Shown here: piece after piece, positions 20,728 to 30,090 of the stretch
Position numbering within the stretch: the stretch's first letter is position 1
How the letters are laid out: every line of letters begins with the position of its first letter
Virus record (IMG/VR): IMGVR_UViG_3300033991_000040
Span: 1 to 30,493 of that record
Strand: one strand, 5' to 3'
From: a virus
Length of the DNA: 30,493 bases
Notes under the pieces: generated by a model
Seen by the model: the letters and a program-made list of their open reading frames with translations, nothing else
The model's database searches: none
What the model was told of the DNA's origin: nothing
Program-made: the position numbers and the translations under genes

Positions 20728-21690
20728 ATGGCACGAGGTTATTACTACAAGCTAAAACAAACACCAGGAGGGTGGGGAATTGATTATTTTAAAGATGATA
20801 AGCCCATTCAAAATTGGGAATATGAACAAGGAACTGGTATTAACACTTCAGAATTAGAACAAAAAGCGAGACAATGGCAAGGAGGAGAGTTCGAATCGTG
20901 GGGAGGATATTATGGTTGGCCTTCCTATGCGGATCAGGGACAAGTAGCTGGAGCAGAGGACTATTATGGTGGTGGAGGAGGAGGCGGCACAGCAACTGGC
21001 CCGACCTACACTTATTGGATGGGACAACGCTACGATTTGAATAATCCTGATGAAGCAGAAGCTTATGCTAATGCTCGTCGTGGTTTTATTGAAGAGCAAT
21101 ATGGTTATGGATTTGGTAGAGGACAGAAAAGTATAGAAGAACAACAGAAAACTTGGGGCGAGGATTATCTTAAACAGCTTGGAGAGCTTGGTCAAGCCAA
21201 AGAGAAGCGAGATGTTGGAATTGCTCGCTACTTTTCAGCGATTGCCCCTGCAATGTATCAGTCAGCAGAGGGAGTTAATTTAGCCGAAAGCCAAAGGCTT
21301 TTGAAAGAAGGTAAAGCTGAAGCGGGCAGGCAAAAAGGAGCAATGGAAACTAAACTTTCTGATTGGTGGGAAGATTATAAGCGACAACTCTTACAGCAAA
21401 AACAACAGGAACTGGACGAGGTCTATAATGCTCTTTCTCAAGCTGGGTCAACGGCGGTTCAATCAAGGATTGGACAAATGGCAACCCCAGGAACTCCAAC
21501 CACATCCCCTCTCAATATTGCAAAGTACTTTGATCTAATGGGTCAAGCGGTAGGACAGATTCCTGGTAAGATTGGTCAAATGTCAGGTTCTATGCGGGCT
21601 TCTCTTGCTGCTTTATTAAATAAAATCAGTCAAGGGATTCCTCTCACTCCTCAAGAGAGACAGATGGCGGGTGAATATGGAATAATTTAA
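20728..21690 (+). CDS. probable internal virion protein
   Basis: A 320-residue protein with three parts: a Trp/Gly/Tyr-rich N-terminus (GGEFESWGGYYGWPSY), a run of seven Gly residues near position 90 (YYGGGGGGGTATG), and a helical C-terminal half with Gln/Lys-rich coiled stretches (DYKRQLLQQKQQELDEVYNA) ending in a Gly/Met/Ser-rich segment (IGQMSGSMRASLAALLNK). The helical half and place before the giant protein fit the small partners of podovirus ejection proteins. No family recognised. ATG behind AATAAGGAGAAAT. Confidence 0.55.
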   Translation: MARGYYYKLKQTPGGWGIDYFKDDKPIQNWEYEQGTGINTSELEQKARQWQGGEFESWGGYYGWPSYADQGQVAGAEDYYGGGGGGGTATGPTYTYWMGQRYDLNNPDEAEAYANARRGFIEEQYGYGFGRGQKSIEEQQKTWGEDYLKQLGELGQAKEKRDVGIARYFSAIAPAMYQSAEGVNLAESQRLLKEGKAEAGRQKGAMETKLSDWWEDYKRQLLQQKQQELDEVYNALSQAGSTAVQSRIGQMATPGTPTTSPLNIAKYFDLMGQAVGQIPGKIGQMSGSMRASLAALLNKISQGIPLTPQERQMAGEYGII

Positions 21691-21703
21691 ACAAGGAATT
21701 GAT

Positions 21704-24700
21704 ATGAGCGGTTTTTTAGATTGGCTTAAACAAAAAGTGCAACAGGGCCAACGATTTACGCAACAATACCGATCTCCCTTTTCGTATATAAAACAACGAT
21801 ATGTTCAACCGACCTATCAGCGCTATCGTGAACCTGTCCGTCAGTTTGTAAAGCAGTATCCTTCACCTGCTCATTTTGTGGCACCCAAAATTGCATCCCC
21901 AATCGAAAGAGGTGTAAATCGTTTAGCGGTTCGTTCGGCTGGTCCTCAATATTCTAATTGGGTACAGGATTTATATAGAGATTATAAAAAGCGAGGATTC
22001 ATACAGGCTTCGCAAGACCTAACAAATCCGTGGTTACAGAATCCTCGTATTAAACCCCATGTTGAGCCATTTATTAGCGGTATGAGGGCGAGTGAATTTG
22101 CATTGCTTCATCCAAAAGAATATCTAAAATTAGAGAAGGGGCGAACCGAACCAATAGAACCTCAATATCGCATTGTTTCCAAAATATCTGACAAAATCGC
22201 TCAAGTATCTAATTTTCTTAAAGATAATCCCAACCCCCCGAAATATATCAAAACACAGATTCAGGAATATTTTCAATCCAAATCAAAGGAACCATTCCCG
22301 AATTTTCTTAAAAAAGTTACAGAAATAACCGCACTTCCTGCCAAGACACTTGAAAGGGGACTTATCCGTCCTGGTTGGGAGGCTCAACTCGGTGGTCTTG
22401 AAACATTTAGAAAAAGGATGGCAATACCTCGAGCCGAATTGAAACCACCAACGCCAGAAGAAAAAGAAAAAATGGCAGGTTTGACAATGACTTACTGGGG
22501 TGGTAAAACAGAACCATTGAAGGGACAAGTAGCCAGAATTTTCCAAAAGGTTGCACAGAAAGGTATTAAGGGAAAAGCATTGCAAAAAGCGGGAGAGAAA
22601 TTAGTTCAAAAAGGTGAGACATTCTTTAAGCCGATGGTTCAGAAACCCCCCACCATCACTCCCAAAGTAGTAACACCAAAAGCAGAAATTAAAAGAGTTG
22701 CCGATAATATATCTAAAAATAATCCCGGTATTACACGAAGAGACGCTGAAGCAATGGCAAAAGATGTAATAGCCAATAGAAAGATAACGCCTTCTGTTGA
22801 AGTTTTACCTCCAAAAGTAGTGAAGCCAACAACAATAAAGCCGAAGGTAGTGAAGCCAGAAGTGCCGTTGAGGGTTGAGGAATATGTCTTAAAGCAAAAA
22901 TCATTACAGGAAAAAGCCAGAGGTGGTGGACCAACAGGAATAATTTCTAAGGTTAAATCTTTTGTTGGCGAAATTAAAAGAAAATTAGTGGATTATACTG
23001 CTCCGATAGAAGATACATTAGCAATGGCTGAAAGAAAACTGGGAGTTAAACTAAAGCCATCAGAGTATATATCGAGCCAGATCGATAGGGTTTTAAGATC
23101 CCCGACTTTGGCTGGGCAATTTGTAAAGGATAAGGGCTTAGATAAGATTATTAGGGAAGTTCCCGACATTGATGTTTTTAATCAATATTTGATTGCGAAA
23201 CAAGCATCAAGAGTTGAAGGTTTAGGAAAAGCAACTGGTAGAAATTTAGCAAAAGATAAAAAGTTAATTAATGAATTATCATCAACCTATGAACCTTATG
23301 CTCAAAAAGTAAAACAATATACAGATAATTTATTGGATTATATTACAGAGGGCGGAATTGTATCTCCCGAAACTAATAAACTATTGAAGAAAAAATATCC
23401 TGATTACGTGCCATTAAATAGAATATTTGATGAATTAGAACAACCAGCAACAAAAAAAATATCAGGTGGCGTAGCTCATTTAGGTCAACAAACCATTATT
23501 AAAAAATTAAAGGGTTCAGAACGAGTGATCGAAGACCCCATTACTTCAATTCTCGCTAAAACCAACGATGCCTTTAGGCAGGTTGAAAAAAACAAAACTG
23601 CTCGTTTGTTGGCAAGCTATAAAGACAAAATTTCAATATTTAAACCATTGCTAAATGAGGTAAAAGCAGGAAGGGGTGGGGTTAATTCTTTCTCTTTCTT
23701 TGATAATGGCATAAAAAGAACCTTTGAAACAACCCCTGAAATTGCTGAAGCGGCTAAAAATCTTGATGCTCAACAATTTGGATTGCTGGGTAAAATATTT
23801 GCTTTGCCAACAAGAATAGCTCGGATTGGTATCACTGGTTTAAATATTCCCTTTATTGCATCTAATATTGCCAGAGACCAAGTAACTGCTTTTATTAATT
23901 CTAAAAATGCTATCAGGACTTCATTTTTAAACCCCGTTAATTTTGGTAGGGCGATATTCGAAGCTGTGGCACACGGAAAACTATACGATGATATGGTTAG
24001 AAATGCGGCTGGTTGGACAACCTCTTATGATATTGCCAGAACTCAAGCCCCTCAAACTATTGAAAAAATTAGAGCTGGAAAAGATATCGGTTCTAAAATT
24101 TTATATACTGCCAAACACCCCCAAGAATTGTTAAGATATTTAGAAAATGTAGTTTCGAGGGGTGAGGAATTAACCAGAATCCAACAATTTGCGGGAACCA
24201 GAAATGCTTTATTAAAACAGGGGTTAAGCGAAACCGAAGCATCTATCGGGGCTGCAAAAGCATCAAGAGAAGCATCAATAAATTTTGCCAGACACGGTTC
24301 TTGGGGCAAAGTATTAAATTCTGCTTTTCTTTATATCAATGCTGGCATTCAGGGTTCAAGGACATTTATGCGGAATATTTATCAAAGACCAGTTCAAACA
24401 ATGATCAAAACTGGTGTAGCAGTAATGACCCCACTTGCCGCTGTAACAGTCTGGAATTTATCAGACGAAAAAAGAAGATTGGTCTATCAAGATATTTCCG
24501 AATATGAGAAACAGAATAATCTTATTCTGATTCCCCCGAACCCCACCAGAGACGAGGAAGGTAGATGGAATGTGGTTAAAATTCCCTTGTCTCAAGAAAT
24601 AGCTCCCCTAACTTCTCCCGTTAGAAAAACCATTGAAGGAGTAGCTGGGTTTGATTATCCAGGTTTTGGGGATTTTGCTAATTCGTTTTTTCAAACCGCT

Positions 24701-26002
24701 ACCTCCATAGATGTTTCTACCAAAGAAAAAATATCCTCAACGCTTACCCCTCAGGCAATAAAGCCAGCATTGGAAGCATTAACTAATAAGGTATTCTTCA
24801 CGGGCAAAGATATTGTTCCAGACTACTTAAAAGAAAAACCAGTCCAAGAGCAAGTTTATAAAACAACTTCTGGAACTGCCAGAAAAGTTGGTCAATTTTT
24901 GAAAACTTCGCCCCTAAAAGTTGAACAAATCACAAGGGGATATTTGGGGGGTGTTGGTAGCCAAATTATTAATATATCAGATAGGGTGTTGGCGCATTTG
25001 GGAGTTATTCCAAAAGAACAAATTGGTGGGGAGGGGATATGGGAAGGAATAACAAGAAGATTTAGCAAAGCGTATGGTGGCGAAATAATGAAAGGTTTGT
25101 CGGGAGGTAAAAATAATCATCAAGTAGTGGCGGATTTTATTGAAAAATTTGGTAATGACAAAGATAGACAAAAACTTTTCTTTGCCACCAAAGACGAGAT
25201 TGTAAAATTATTAAGCCCAGAAGAACAAAACTCTTTTAATCGTTGGTTTACTCAAAAAGATAAAACAACTGGTAGGTGGGAAACCATTTCAAAAGCAGCC
25301 GATTTATTATCAAATCCAAAAGTGGTGCAGGCACAAACTCAGCTTCAGAGGCAAATATATTTGGATACTGGCAAAGAAATAGATCCGTTCTATTTATTAT
25401 CACCTCAGCAGCAACAAACCGCATTACTTTATCAGACCAGAGAACCTGGCTCAAAAGATAAAAGTAAAATTATTAAAGCCAATCCTTGGATTAAATCTTA
25501 TTGGGACATAAGAAGTGATTATTTCAAGCGAATTGGATTCAGGGGTGGTGGGGATGCTCCTAATAAATATTATCAACCAACAGCACAAATATTAGCCCTA
25601 AACGATCAATATTATCAACTACCCTACGGAACGGGACAGAGATCTGCTTTTATTGCTCAACATCCCGAATTATTAGATCACTGGGCAAGACAAAAAGAAG
25701 CAACAAACAAAGAAAGAGCCGATATGGGTCTTCCACCACTTGAAGACACCAGCTCAAGTTATTCAAAGTGGGGAGGCTATAAAAGAAAAGGAACAGTCAA
25801 GAAACCTAAATTTGTTCAGGGCCCCTCTCGCACCTTCGTTAAACCCCCAAGCGCACCCACAATCTCTGGGAGTGGCAAGGCGGGGGCACAGTATCTGACA
25901 ACCGCAGTTAGAAAGCCAGCAGTTCGAAGACCGTCATTACCTAAATCATTCTTGGGCGGGAGGGTGAGAAGACCCCGAGCAAGAATAAGGACAATAGGAT
26001 GA
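21704..26002 (+). CDS. large probable ejection (internal virion) protein
   Basis: A 1432-residue protein, largest in the window. The N-terminal 350 residues are basic and Pro-rich with low-complexity Lys/Pro runs near 310-380. A helical core follows, with a hydrophobic amphipathic stretch around residues 700-725 (FALPTRIARIGITGLNIPF) and a segment (ASREASINFARHGSWGK, then NAGIQGSRTFMRN) resembling the LPD38 domain of phage polyvalent or internal virion proteins. A hydrophobic helix is at about 900-920. The C-terminal tail is Pro/Arg-rich (RPSLPKSFLGGRVRRPRARI). I see no lytic transglycosylase or protease motif. With no tape-measure gene present, a capsid-internal protein injected with DNA is the best reading. 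Confidence 0.65.
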   Translation: MSGFLDWLKQKVQQGQRFTQQYRSPFSYIKQRYVQPTYQRYREPVRQFVKQYPSPAHFVAPKIASPIERGVNRLAVRSAGPQYSNWVQDLYRDYKKRGFIQASQDLTNPWLQNPRIKPHVEPFISGMRASEFALLHPKEYLKLEKGRTEPIEPQYRIVSKISDKIAQVSNFLKDNPNPPKYIKTQIQEYFQSKSKEPFPNFLKKVTEITALPAKTLERGLIRPGWEAQLGGLETFRKRMAIPRAELKPPTPEEKEKMAGLTMTYWGGKTEPLKGQVARIFQKVAQKGIKGKALQKAGEKLVQKGETFFKPMVQKPPTITPKVVTPKAEIKRVADNISKNNPGITRRDAEAMAKDVIANRKITPSVEVLPPKVVKPTTIKPKVVKPEVPLRVEEYVLKQKSLQEKARGGGPTGIISKVKSFVGEIKRKLVDYTAPIEDTLAMAERKLGVKLKPSEYISSQIDRVLRSPTLAGQFVKDKGLDKIIREVPDIDVFNQYLIAKQASRVEGLGKATGRNLAKDKKLINELSSTYEPYAQKVKQYTDNLLDYITEGGIVSPETNKLLKKKYPDYVPLNRIFDELEQPATKKISGGVAHLGQQTIIKKLKGSERVIEDPITSILAKTNDAFRQVEKNKTARLLASYKDKISIFKPLLNEVKAGRGGVNSFSFFDNGIKRTFETTPEIAEAAKNLDAQQFGLLGKIFALPTRIARIGITGLNIPFIASNIARDQVTAFINSKNAIRTSFLNPVNFGRAIFEAVAHGKLYDDMVRNAAGWTTSYDIARTQAPQTIEKIRAGKDIGSKILYTAKHPQELLRYLENVVSRGEELTRIQQFAGTRNALLKQGLSETEASIGAAKASREASINFARHGSWGKVLNSAFLYINAGIQGSRTFMRNIYQRPVQTMIKTGVAVMTPLAAVTVWNLSDEKRRLVYQDISEYEKQNNLILIPPNPTRDEEGRWNVVKIPLSQEIAPLTSPVRKTIEGVAGFDYPGFGDFANSFFQTATSIDVSTKEKISSTLTPQAIKPALEALTNKVFFTGKDIVPDYLKEKPVQEQVYKTTSGTARKVGQFLKTSPLKVEQITRGYLGGVGSQIINISDRVLAHLGVIPKEQIGGEGIWEGITRRFSKAYGGEIMKGLSGGKNNHQVVADFIEKFGNDKDRQKLFFATKDEIVKLLSPEEQNSFNRWFTQKDKTTGRWETISKAADLLSNPKVVQAQTQLQRQIYLDTGKEIDPFYLLSPQQQQTALLYQTREPGSKDKSKIIKANPWIKSYWDIRSDYFKRIGFRGGGDAPNKYYQPTAQILALNDQYYQLPYGTGQRSAFIAQHPELLDHWARQKEATNKERADMGLPPLEDTSSSYSKWGGYKRKGTVKKPKFVQGPSRTFVKPPSAPTISGSGKAGAQYLTTAVRKPAVRRPSLPKSFLGGRVRRPRARIRTIG

Positions 26003-26193
26003 AGGAATTTAAATCACAAAAAGAAGCCGAGAAGCACTATAAAGAAGAGGGTTGGGACATAATCCACCCCAAATTAACCGTTGATCGAAGCAAGTGTAAT
26101 CATATATGGGAAAAAATAAAAAAGAATGACTGGCAATGTAAAAAGTGCCGTCAGGGCTTTATAGGAAACCCCAATGAAAAAAGAACAGCTTGA
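25999..26193 (+). CDS. small zinc-finger-like protein
   Basis: A 64-residue protein in an ATGA overlap with the giant gene. Residues C33-x-H35 and C47-x-x-C50 (SKCNHIW; WQCKKCRQGF) could form one zinc site. The N-terminal 25 residues form a charged helix (SQKEAEKHYKEEGWDIIHP). No named family. It overlaps the following tiny gene by 20 nt. Confidence 0.55.
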   Translation: MKEFKSQKEAEKHYKEEGWDIIHPKLTVDRSKCNHIWEKIKKNDWQCKKCRQGFIGNPNEKRTA

Positions 26194-26326
26194 GCTTGAA
26201 AATTCAGAAAATGATACCGAAACAACCAACAAAAAAAAGATTGGTATATATGGGTATGACTTAACCAATACTCAATGGCGTAGGATAGCGGTTGACGCCA
26301 ATGGAAGAGTAAAGGTGACAACTTGA
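26174..26326 (+). CDS. tiny protein duplicating the N-terminus of the tail fibre
   Basis: A 50-residue gene between the zinc-finger-like gene and the fibre gene. Its product starts MKKEQLELENSENDTETT and ends YGYDLTNTQWRRIAVDANGR. This matches the start of the next protein (MKKELLELLNAEHDTETT, then FGYDADAEDWRRIAVDANGK) over about 45 residues. 'W.RIAVDA.G.' is a motif at the N-terminus of phage tail fibres, where the fibre is attached to the virion. So this is a free-standing copy of the fibre anchor. No clear ribosome binding site precedes it; its stop overlaps the fibre TTG (TTGA), so the two are coupled. Confidence 0.65.
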   Translation: MKKEQLELENSENDTETTNKKKIGIYGYDLTNTQWRRIAVDANGRVKVTT

Positions 26327-28395
26327 AAAAAGAACTATTAGAACTTTTAAACGCTGAACACGATACCGAAACCACCTGTAAAAAGAAGGCGGGACTTTTT
26401 GGATATGATGCAGATGCTGAGGACTGGAGAAGAATAGCGGTTGATGCTAATGGTAAATTAAAAATTGATCCAACTGGGCTTGTGGAATCTTTTACGCACG
26501 TAGATCTATCCGATATGCCCGATACGGGTGGAACGAATACTGATCACGATGTGCGTTATGGTCAATACGCCACCCGTTCAGTCATTGTTGATAAAAACGC
26601 CACAGCGATAACGGGCAAGGTTTATACCACAATTCAGGCAGCGATAAATTACGCAGTAACCCAAACGCCTTCCTCAGCTTCTCCTTGGTTGGTTCAAATT
26701 AAACCAGGGATTTATGCTGAAACTGTTACTTGCGCCCAATATGTGGATTTATATGGCGAGGGCTATGTTGAAATCCAACCTGCGGCTGTTGGTAATTATT
26801 CTGTTTTACTGACCAGTAATATAACTCTAACCAACATAACCTCAAGAGTATTGACGACAAGTATATTATCTGCTTTTACTGCTCTTGCTCCAGCAAAAAC
26901 CAATGTGAAAATGTATCATTGCCACGGTATTGCTGATGCGGGAACTCAAACTCACGGCGAAGGAATGTATTGGGGCGTTGGAGTAAATGGTTACTTTTAT
27001 GATTGTATTTTTGAGGGACAGGCGACGGGGGCGTGGTTATATACTCCAGCATCAGGCACAGCTGAATTTTATAATTGTAAATTTTATGCTTATGATACTG
27101 CTGATAATTCTGATTATTCAAGGGCGCTTTGGGTAACTGAATCTACGGGACAGCTATTGTTGTATAACTGTAATATAGAGTCGGCAGTGTCGGGAACAAG
27201 CACAAAAATATCTTATGGCGTATATGTAGATGCGATAGGCGGAGGCGGTTCTACTGTAAAATTGTATAATTGCTCAATTATTGCTTCGGGTTTGACTGGT
27301 GAGGTAGATGCGGTTTATTTAATCCCACCTGCTGAAGCGACTGCAGGGATAGAATTACATAGATGCACGGTCAAGGCGACCAGTACATCTTCGGGTGATG
27401 CTAATGGTCTTTATTCTCTCGGAGCTGGGACAGGAACTTTAACAATGGTCAATGGCTCGATTCTTACTTCCAGTTCATCGGGCACTCCCATTGATGCCAA
27501 AAGAACCACAGGAACAATAACCCTTAAAGCAGTCCAGACCGATGGTAAGTATTCTGGCACGATTACTTATGACGGGGAACTTGTAACCGAAGATATACGA
27601 ATATCTGACCAAATAACTGATGGCACCGACTCTTTATCAGTTGCTAACGCAAAAGATGCCTATGACCACAGTCAAGATGGAACAGTCCATCTCGGGATAG
27701 ACACAGTTAAAGATACCCACATAGACTGGGGAACGGGAGCAAGTCAAGTCTCGGGCGCAGATATGCCGATTGCTGATGCTGGCGGGTATTTTGGCACTGA
27801 TAATGTGGAAAATGCCCTACAAGACGCTGGGGCGCACATCGGCGATAACTCTCAAGCCCACTCTGACTACCTAATCAATAATGGTGCCGACTCAACTTCG
27901 GGGGCCCTAACCTCTCCTAATTTTATCTCTAATGTTGCTACAGGTACCCAACCTTTTGCCTGCACATCAACTACCAAAAATACCAACCTTAACGCTGATG
28001 CTGTTGATGGAATTGACGGCGATGATTTAAAGGTTCACACCTTTAACTTTATTATTGACGGCGGCGGTTCCGCCATAACAACAGGTGAAAAGGGACACAT
28101 TGTGGTGGATGTTGATTGCACCATTTTATCTTGGACGCTTTTGGCTGACGCCCCTGGAAGTATCGTCATAGATGTTTGGAAGGACACTTATGCTAACTTT
28201 CCTCCCACTAATGATGATGCGATGCCTGGAGCGGGCAAAGAACCAACCCTGTCTTCAGTTCAAAAAAATCAAGATACTGATGTAACTGATTGGGCAGATT
28301 ATACTATAGATGCTGGTGATGTGCTGGCGTTCAACATTGACTCGGCAACGACCGTTAAAAGAGTAGTTTTATCACTTAAAGTTCAATTAACTTAA
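26323..28395 (+). CDS. tail fibre/spike with beta-helix region
   Basis: A 690-residue fibre. The TTG at 26323 is used because it lies in a TTGA overlap with the small gene and AAAGGTG is 5 nt upstream. An anchor-like N-terminus (FGYDADAEDWRRIAVDANGK) is followed from about residue 95 by a right-handed beta-helix-like repeat region: YTTIQAAINYAV, PWLVQIKPGIYAETV, DLYGEGYVEI, and rungs with NC and NV turns (EFYNCKFYAYDT; LLLYNCNIES; VKLYNCSII). Then comes a region with the tail-fibre phrase NADAVDGIDGDD (about 555-566), and a beta-sandwich C-terminus (GHIVVDVDCTILSW; GSIVIDVWKD). Such proteins bind or cut host surface glycans; no catalytic residues can be identified. Confidence 0.8.
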   Translation: MKKELLELLNAEHDTETTCKKKAGLFGYDADAEDWRRIAVDANGKLKIDPTGLVESFTHVDLSDMPDTGGTNTDHDVRYGQYATRSVIVDKNATAITGKVYTTIQAAINYAVTQTPSSASPWLVQIKPGIYAETVTCAQYVDLYGEGYVEIQPAAVGNYSVLLTSNITLTNITSRVLTTSILSAFTALAPAKTNVKMYHCHGIADAGTQTHGEGMYWGVGVNGYFYDCIFEGQATGAWLYTPASGTAEFYNCKFYAYDTADNSDYSRALWVTESTGQLLLYNCNIESAVSGTSTKISYGVYVDAIGGGGSTVKLYNCSIIASGLTGEVDAVYLIPPAEATAGIELHRCTVKATSTSSGDANGLYSLGAGTGTLTMVNGSILTSSSSGTPIDAKRTTGTITLKAVQTDGKYSGTITYDGELVTEDIRISDQITDGTDSLSVANAKDAYDHSQDGTVHLGIDTVKDTHIDWGTGASQVSGADMPIADAGGYFGTDNVENALQDAGAHIGDNSQAHSDYLINNGADSTSGALTSPNFISNVATGTQPFACTSTTKNTNLNADAVDGIDGDDLKVHTFNFIIDGGGSAITTGEKGHIVVDVDCTILSWTLLADAPGSIVIDVWKDTYANFPPTNDDAMPGAGKEPTLSSVQKNQDTDVTDWADYTIDAGDVLAFNIDSATTVKRVVLSLKVQLT

Positions 28396-28400
28396 AAACT

Positions 28401-28949
28401 ATGGCATTACCATTTACGGCTAAACAATATAACTGGCGGTTTTACGAAGACGATGGTGCGGAGCCCACTAATCCTCTGGCTAACGAAAATGCAACGCCCA
28501 CGCTTCTAAATAGTAACAAGATACGCCTGAGAGTGCAGCCAGTAGAAACGGGAAGGCAGACCGACGGGAGAAATCTCTGGATTGAATTTCAGTATTCTAC
28601 TGATGATGCTAATTGGAATGCACCAGGAGCGGGGGCGGAGTGGAATTATGCTGATGGTCAAGCCACCGAAGGCAACACGATTGCAGGTTTTAAACTGTCC
28701 CTTTCTAATTTAGCCGCCCAATACGTTGAGAGCGAATGGACGGCAGGCACATTCACCCATACAGCAGGAAAAAAGGCAGAATGGGATATATGTTTAGTTC
28801 CTACCGCCACTGTTCAACCAGGAATAAAATATTATTTTCAGCTTTATTACTACAATGGTTGGGTTAATCCTATCCTTCTGGGACCAGGACAAACCCATCC
28901 AAGCGTTATAACAGCAGGTTTTCCCCATAGCTTTTGCGTTGAAACCTAA
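28401..28949 (+). CDS. tail-associated beta-sandwich protein
   Basis: A 182-residue protein 5 nt after the fibre gene, with ATG and no clear ribosome binding site, so translation is probably coupled to the fibre. It is beta-rich with aromatic strands (KQYNWRFYEDDG; NLWIEFQYSTDDANW; GIKYYFQLYYYNGWV) and no helix-forming stretch. The composition and position suggest a second receptor-binding or fibre-capping protein. No named family. The C-terminus ends HSFCVET. Confidence 0.65.
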   Translation: MALPFTAKQYNWRFYEDDGAEPTNPLANENATPTLLNSNKIRLRVQPVETGRQTDGRNLWIEFQYSTDDANWNAPGAGAEWNYADGQATEGNTIAGFKLSLSNLAAQYVESEWTAGTFTHTAGKKAEWDICLVPTATVQPGIKYYFQLYYYNGWVNPILLGPGQTHPSVITAGFPHSFCVET

Positions 28950-28958
28950 GGAGGTAGA

Positions 28959-29072
28959 ATGAACCCCCGACAATCTTGGGCATTATACATTATTGGAGCG
29001 ATTTTACTCATACTTTTATGGGCAATCATTTTATACAATCTAAAAACTAATTTCGGAGGGGTGTTACAATGA
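28959..29072 (+). CDS. 37-residue membrane protein, holin candidate
   Basis: A 37-residue gene with ATG 28959 behind AAGGAGGTAGA. One hydrophobic helix is visible (YIIGAILLILLWAIILY, residues 10-26) with a short polar N-terminus (MNPRQSWAL) and tail (NLKTNFGGVLQ). Its stop overlaps the ATG of the next membrane gene (ATGA). Single-helix phage proteins here are often holins, pinholins or antiholins. The cysteine peptidase two genes on makes a lysis cassette likely. Confidence 0.6.
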   Translation: MNPRQSWALYIIGAILLILLWAIILYNLKTNFGGVLQ

Positions 29073-29257
29073 GCGAACAAGAGATGATTCAACAAATTTG
29101 GCAACATGTTCAGGTTATGAACAGAGAAATGGGAGTAATACAAGCACAAGTGGAAATGTTGTGTAAATTCTTTTGGATATTAATGACTGCTTCCATTGGG
29201 GCTACCATTGCGGCAGTGTGGAGTTTGATACTACATAAAAAAAATAACAAAGGATAA
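29069..29257 (+). CDS. XhlA-like holin component
   Basis: A 62-residue protein with an amphipathic N-terminal helix (EQEMIQQIWQHVQVMNREMG) and a C-terminal membrane helix (about residues 34-55, FFWILMTASIGATIAAVW) with a basic tail (HKKNNKG). This helix-plus-TM layout matches XhlA/haemolysin-type phage proteins that work with a holin and endolysin. ATG in an overlap with the small membrane gene before; GGAGGGGTGTTACA supplies the ribosome binding site. Confidence 0.6.
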   Translation: MSEQEMIQQIWQHVQVMNREMGVIQAQVEMLCKFFWILMTASIGATIAAVWSLILHKKNNKG

Positions 29258-29259
29258 AA

Positions 29260-29964
29260 ATGAGATATTTGTCACAGAGAAATGTGATTTGGTCTTGGAG
29301 GCAACTCGGCACTTGCAACATTACCATTGGTCAACAGGGCTGTTATATCACCTGCCTTGCAATACTGTCAGACAAAATTCCACCAGACGTGAATCAGATT
29401 CTGTTAAACAACAATGGTTATTTTGGTGGCTGTAAAGTAAATTATAATCAACACACGGCTGACCTGCTGGGACTTGGGTTTGATTCTGCAAAAGACCGCC
29501 CCGTTAGATATCCCACTATTGCAGAGGTCAAAATCAAAAATGGACAGCATTTTGTGGTTGTTCTTGATGACCAATACATTGTTGACCCCTGGATTGGGGC
29601 TGTGGGCAAAAATCCGTATGTAATTAAATCATATAGAAATTTTAATATAAAAGAAGGAGAAACAATGTTTCCAAATGAAACCCTTTATAAATGTCCAACT
29701 GGTTGGATAGTTTGGGGAGTACCAAATGTGCCAATCCTCAAAAAGACCTTCCCCAACTATACATTGGGTAACTTATTGGGAAGTAGTAAGCCCGTTATTT
29801 ATGTTAAAGATGGTAAACGGTTTTTCTATATTAGCAAGGACGCTACCTACAATACCATTTTTAAAGGATGTATTGAAAAACCATTTCCTGAAGACCCAGC
29901 TGCAAACGAATGGAAGCAGAAGTATAACGATTTAGTCAATCAAATTAAAAGCCTTAAATATTAA
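29260..29964 (+). CDS. C39-like cysteine peptidase, candidate endolysin
   Basis: A 234-residue protein, ATG behind AAAGGATAAAA. The N-terminal 125 residues look like a papain/C39-fold peptidase: GQQGCYITCLAILSDKI with C28 behind Gln25/26, then NGQHFVVVLDDQYIVDPWIG with His97 and Asp109, giving a Cys-His-Asp triad. An NGYFGGCKVNYN stretch links them. The C-terminal half has GWIVWGVPN and VIYVKDGKRFFYISK strands, which could bind the cell wall, and a terminal helix. Following two small membrane genes, it is the best endolysin candidate. A virion or processing protease is the alternative. Confidence 0.68.
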   Translation: MRYLSQRNVIWSWRQLGTCNITIGQQGCYITCLAILSDKIPPDVNQILLNNNGYFGGCKVNYNQHTADLLGLGFDSAKDRPVRYPTIAEVKIKNGQHFVVVLDDQYIVDPWIGAVGKNPYVIKSYRNFNIKEGETMFPNETLYKCPTGWIVWGVPNVPILKKTFPNYTLGNLLGSSKPVIYVKDGKRFFYISKDATYNTIFKGCIEKPFPEDPAANEWKQKYNDLVNQIKSLKY

Positions 29965-29992
29965 CTTCCACGATTATTGCAGAAGTGGATAG

Positions 29993-30024
29993 GTGGAAAG
30001 CTCTGTCCACACTAAACTTTCCAC
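29993..30024. repeat. 8-bp hairpin after the peptidase gene
   Basis: GTGGAAAG (29993-30000) pairs perfectly with CTTTCCAC (30017-30024), loop 16 nt. It is the first of three hairpins in the 186-nt gap 29965-30150, which holds no supported gene. Confidence 0.45.
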
Positions 30025-30044
30025 TGAACCTGCCTTGTTGTTAA

Positions 30045-30068
30045 TTTTTACAGCAATCGTTGTAAAAA
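30045..30068. terminator. AT-rich hairpin, possible bidirectional terminator
   Basis: TTTTTACAGC (30045-30054), loop AATC, GTTGTAAAAA (30059-30068): a 10-bp stem including one G-T pair. The stem's own A/T ends could serve as the T-run on either strand, although the GC part is short. It probably marks the end of the late transcript, with moderate strength. Confidence 0.5.
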
Positions 30069-30090
30069 TGAATCACAAAAAGGAGTGTGG

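Noticed and set aside
21704-26002. Tape-measure protein
   Set aside because: Flanked by nozzle and fibre genes without tail-tube or assembly-chaperone genes, and it carries an LPD38-like segment, so an ejection protein fits better.
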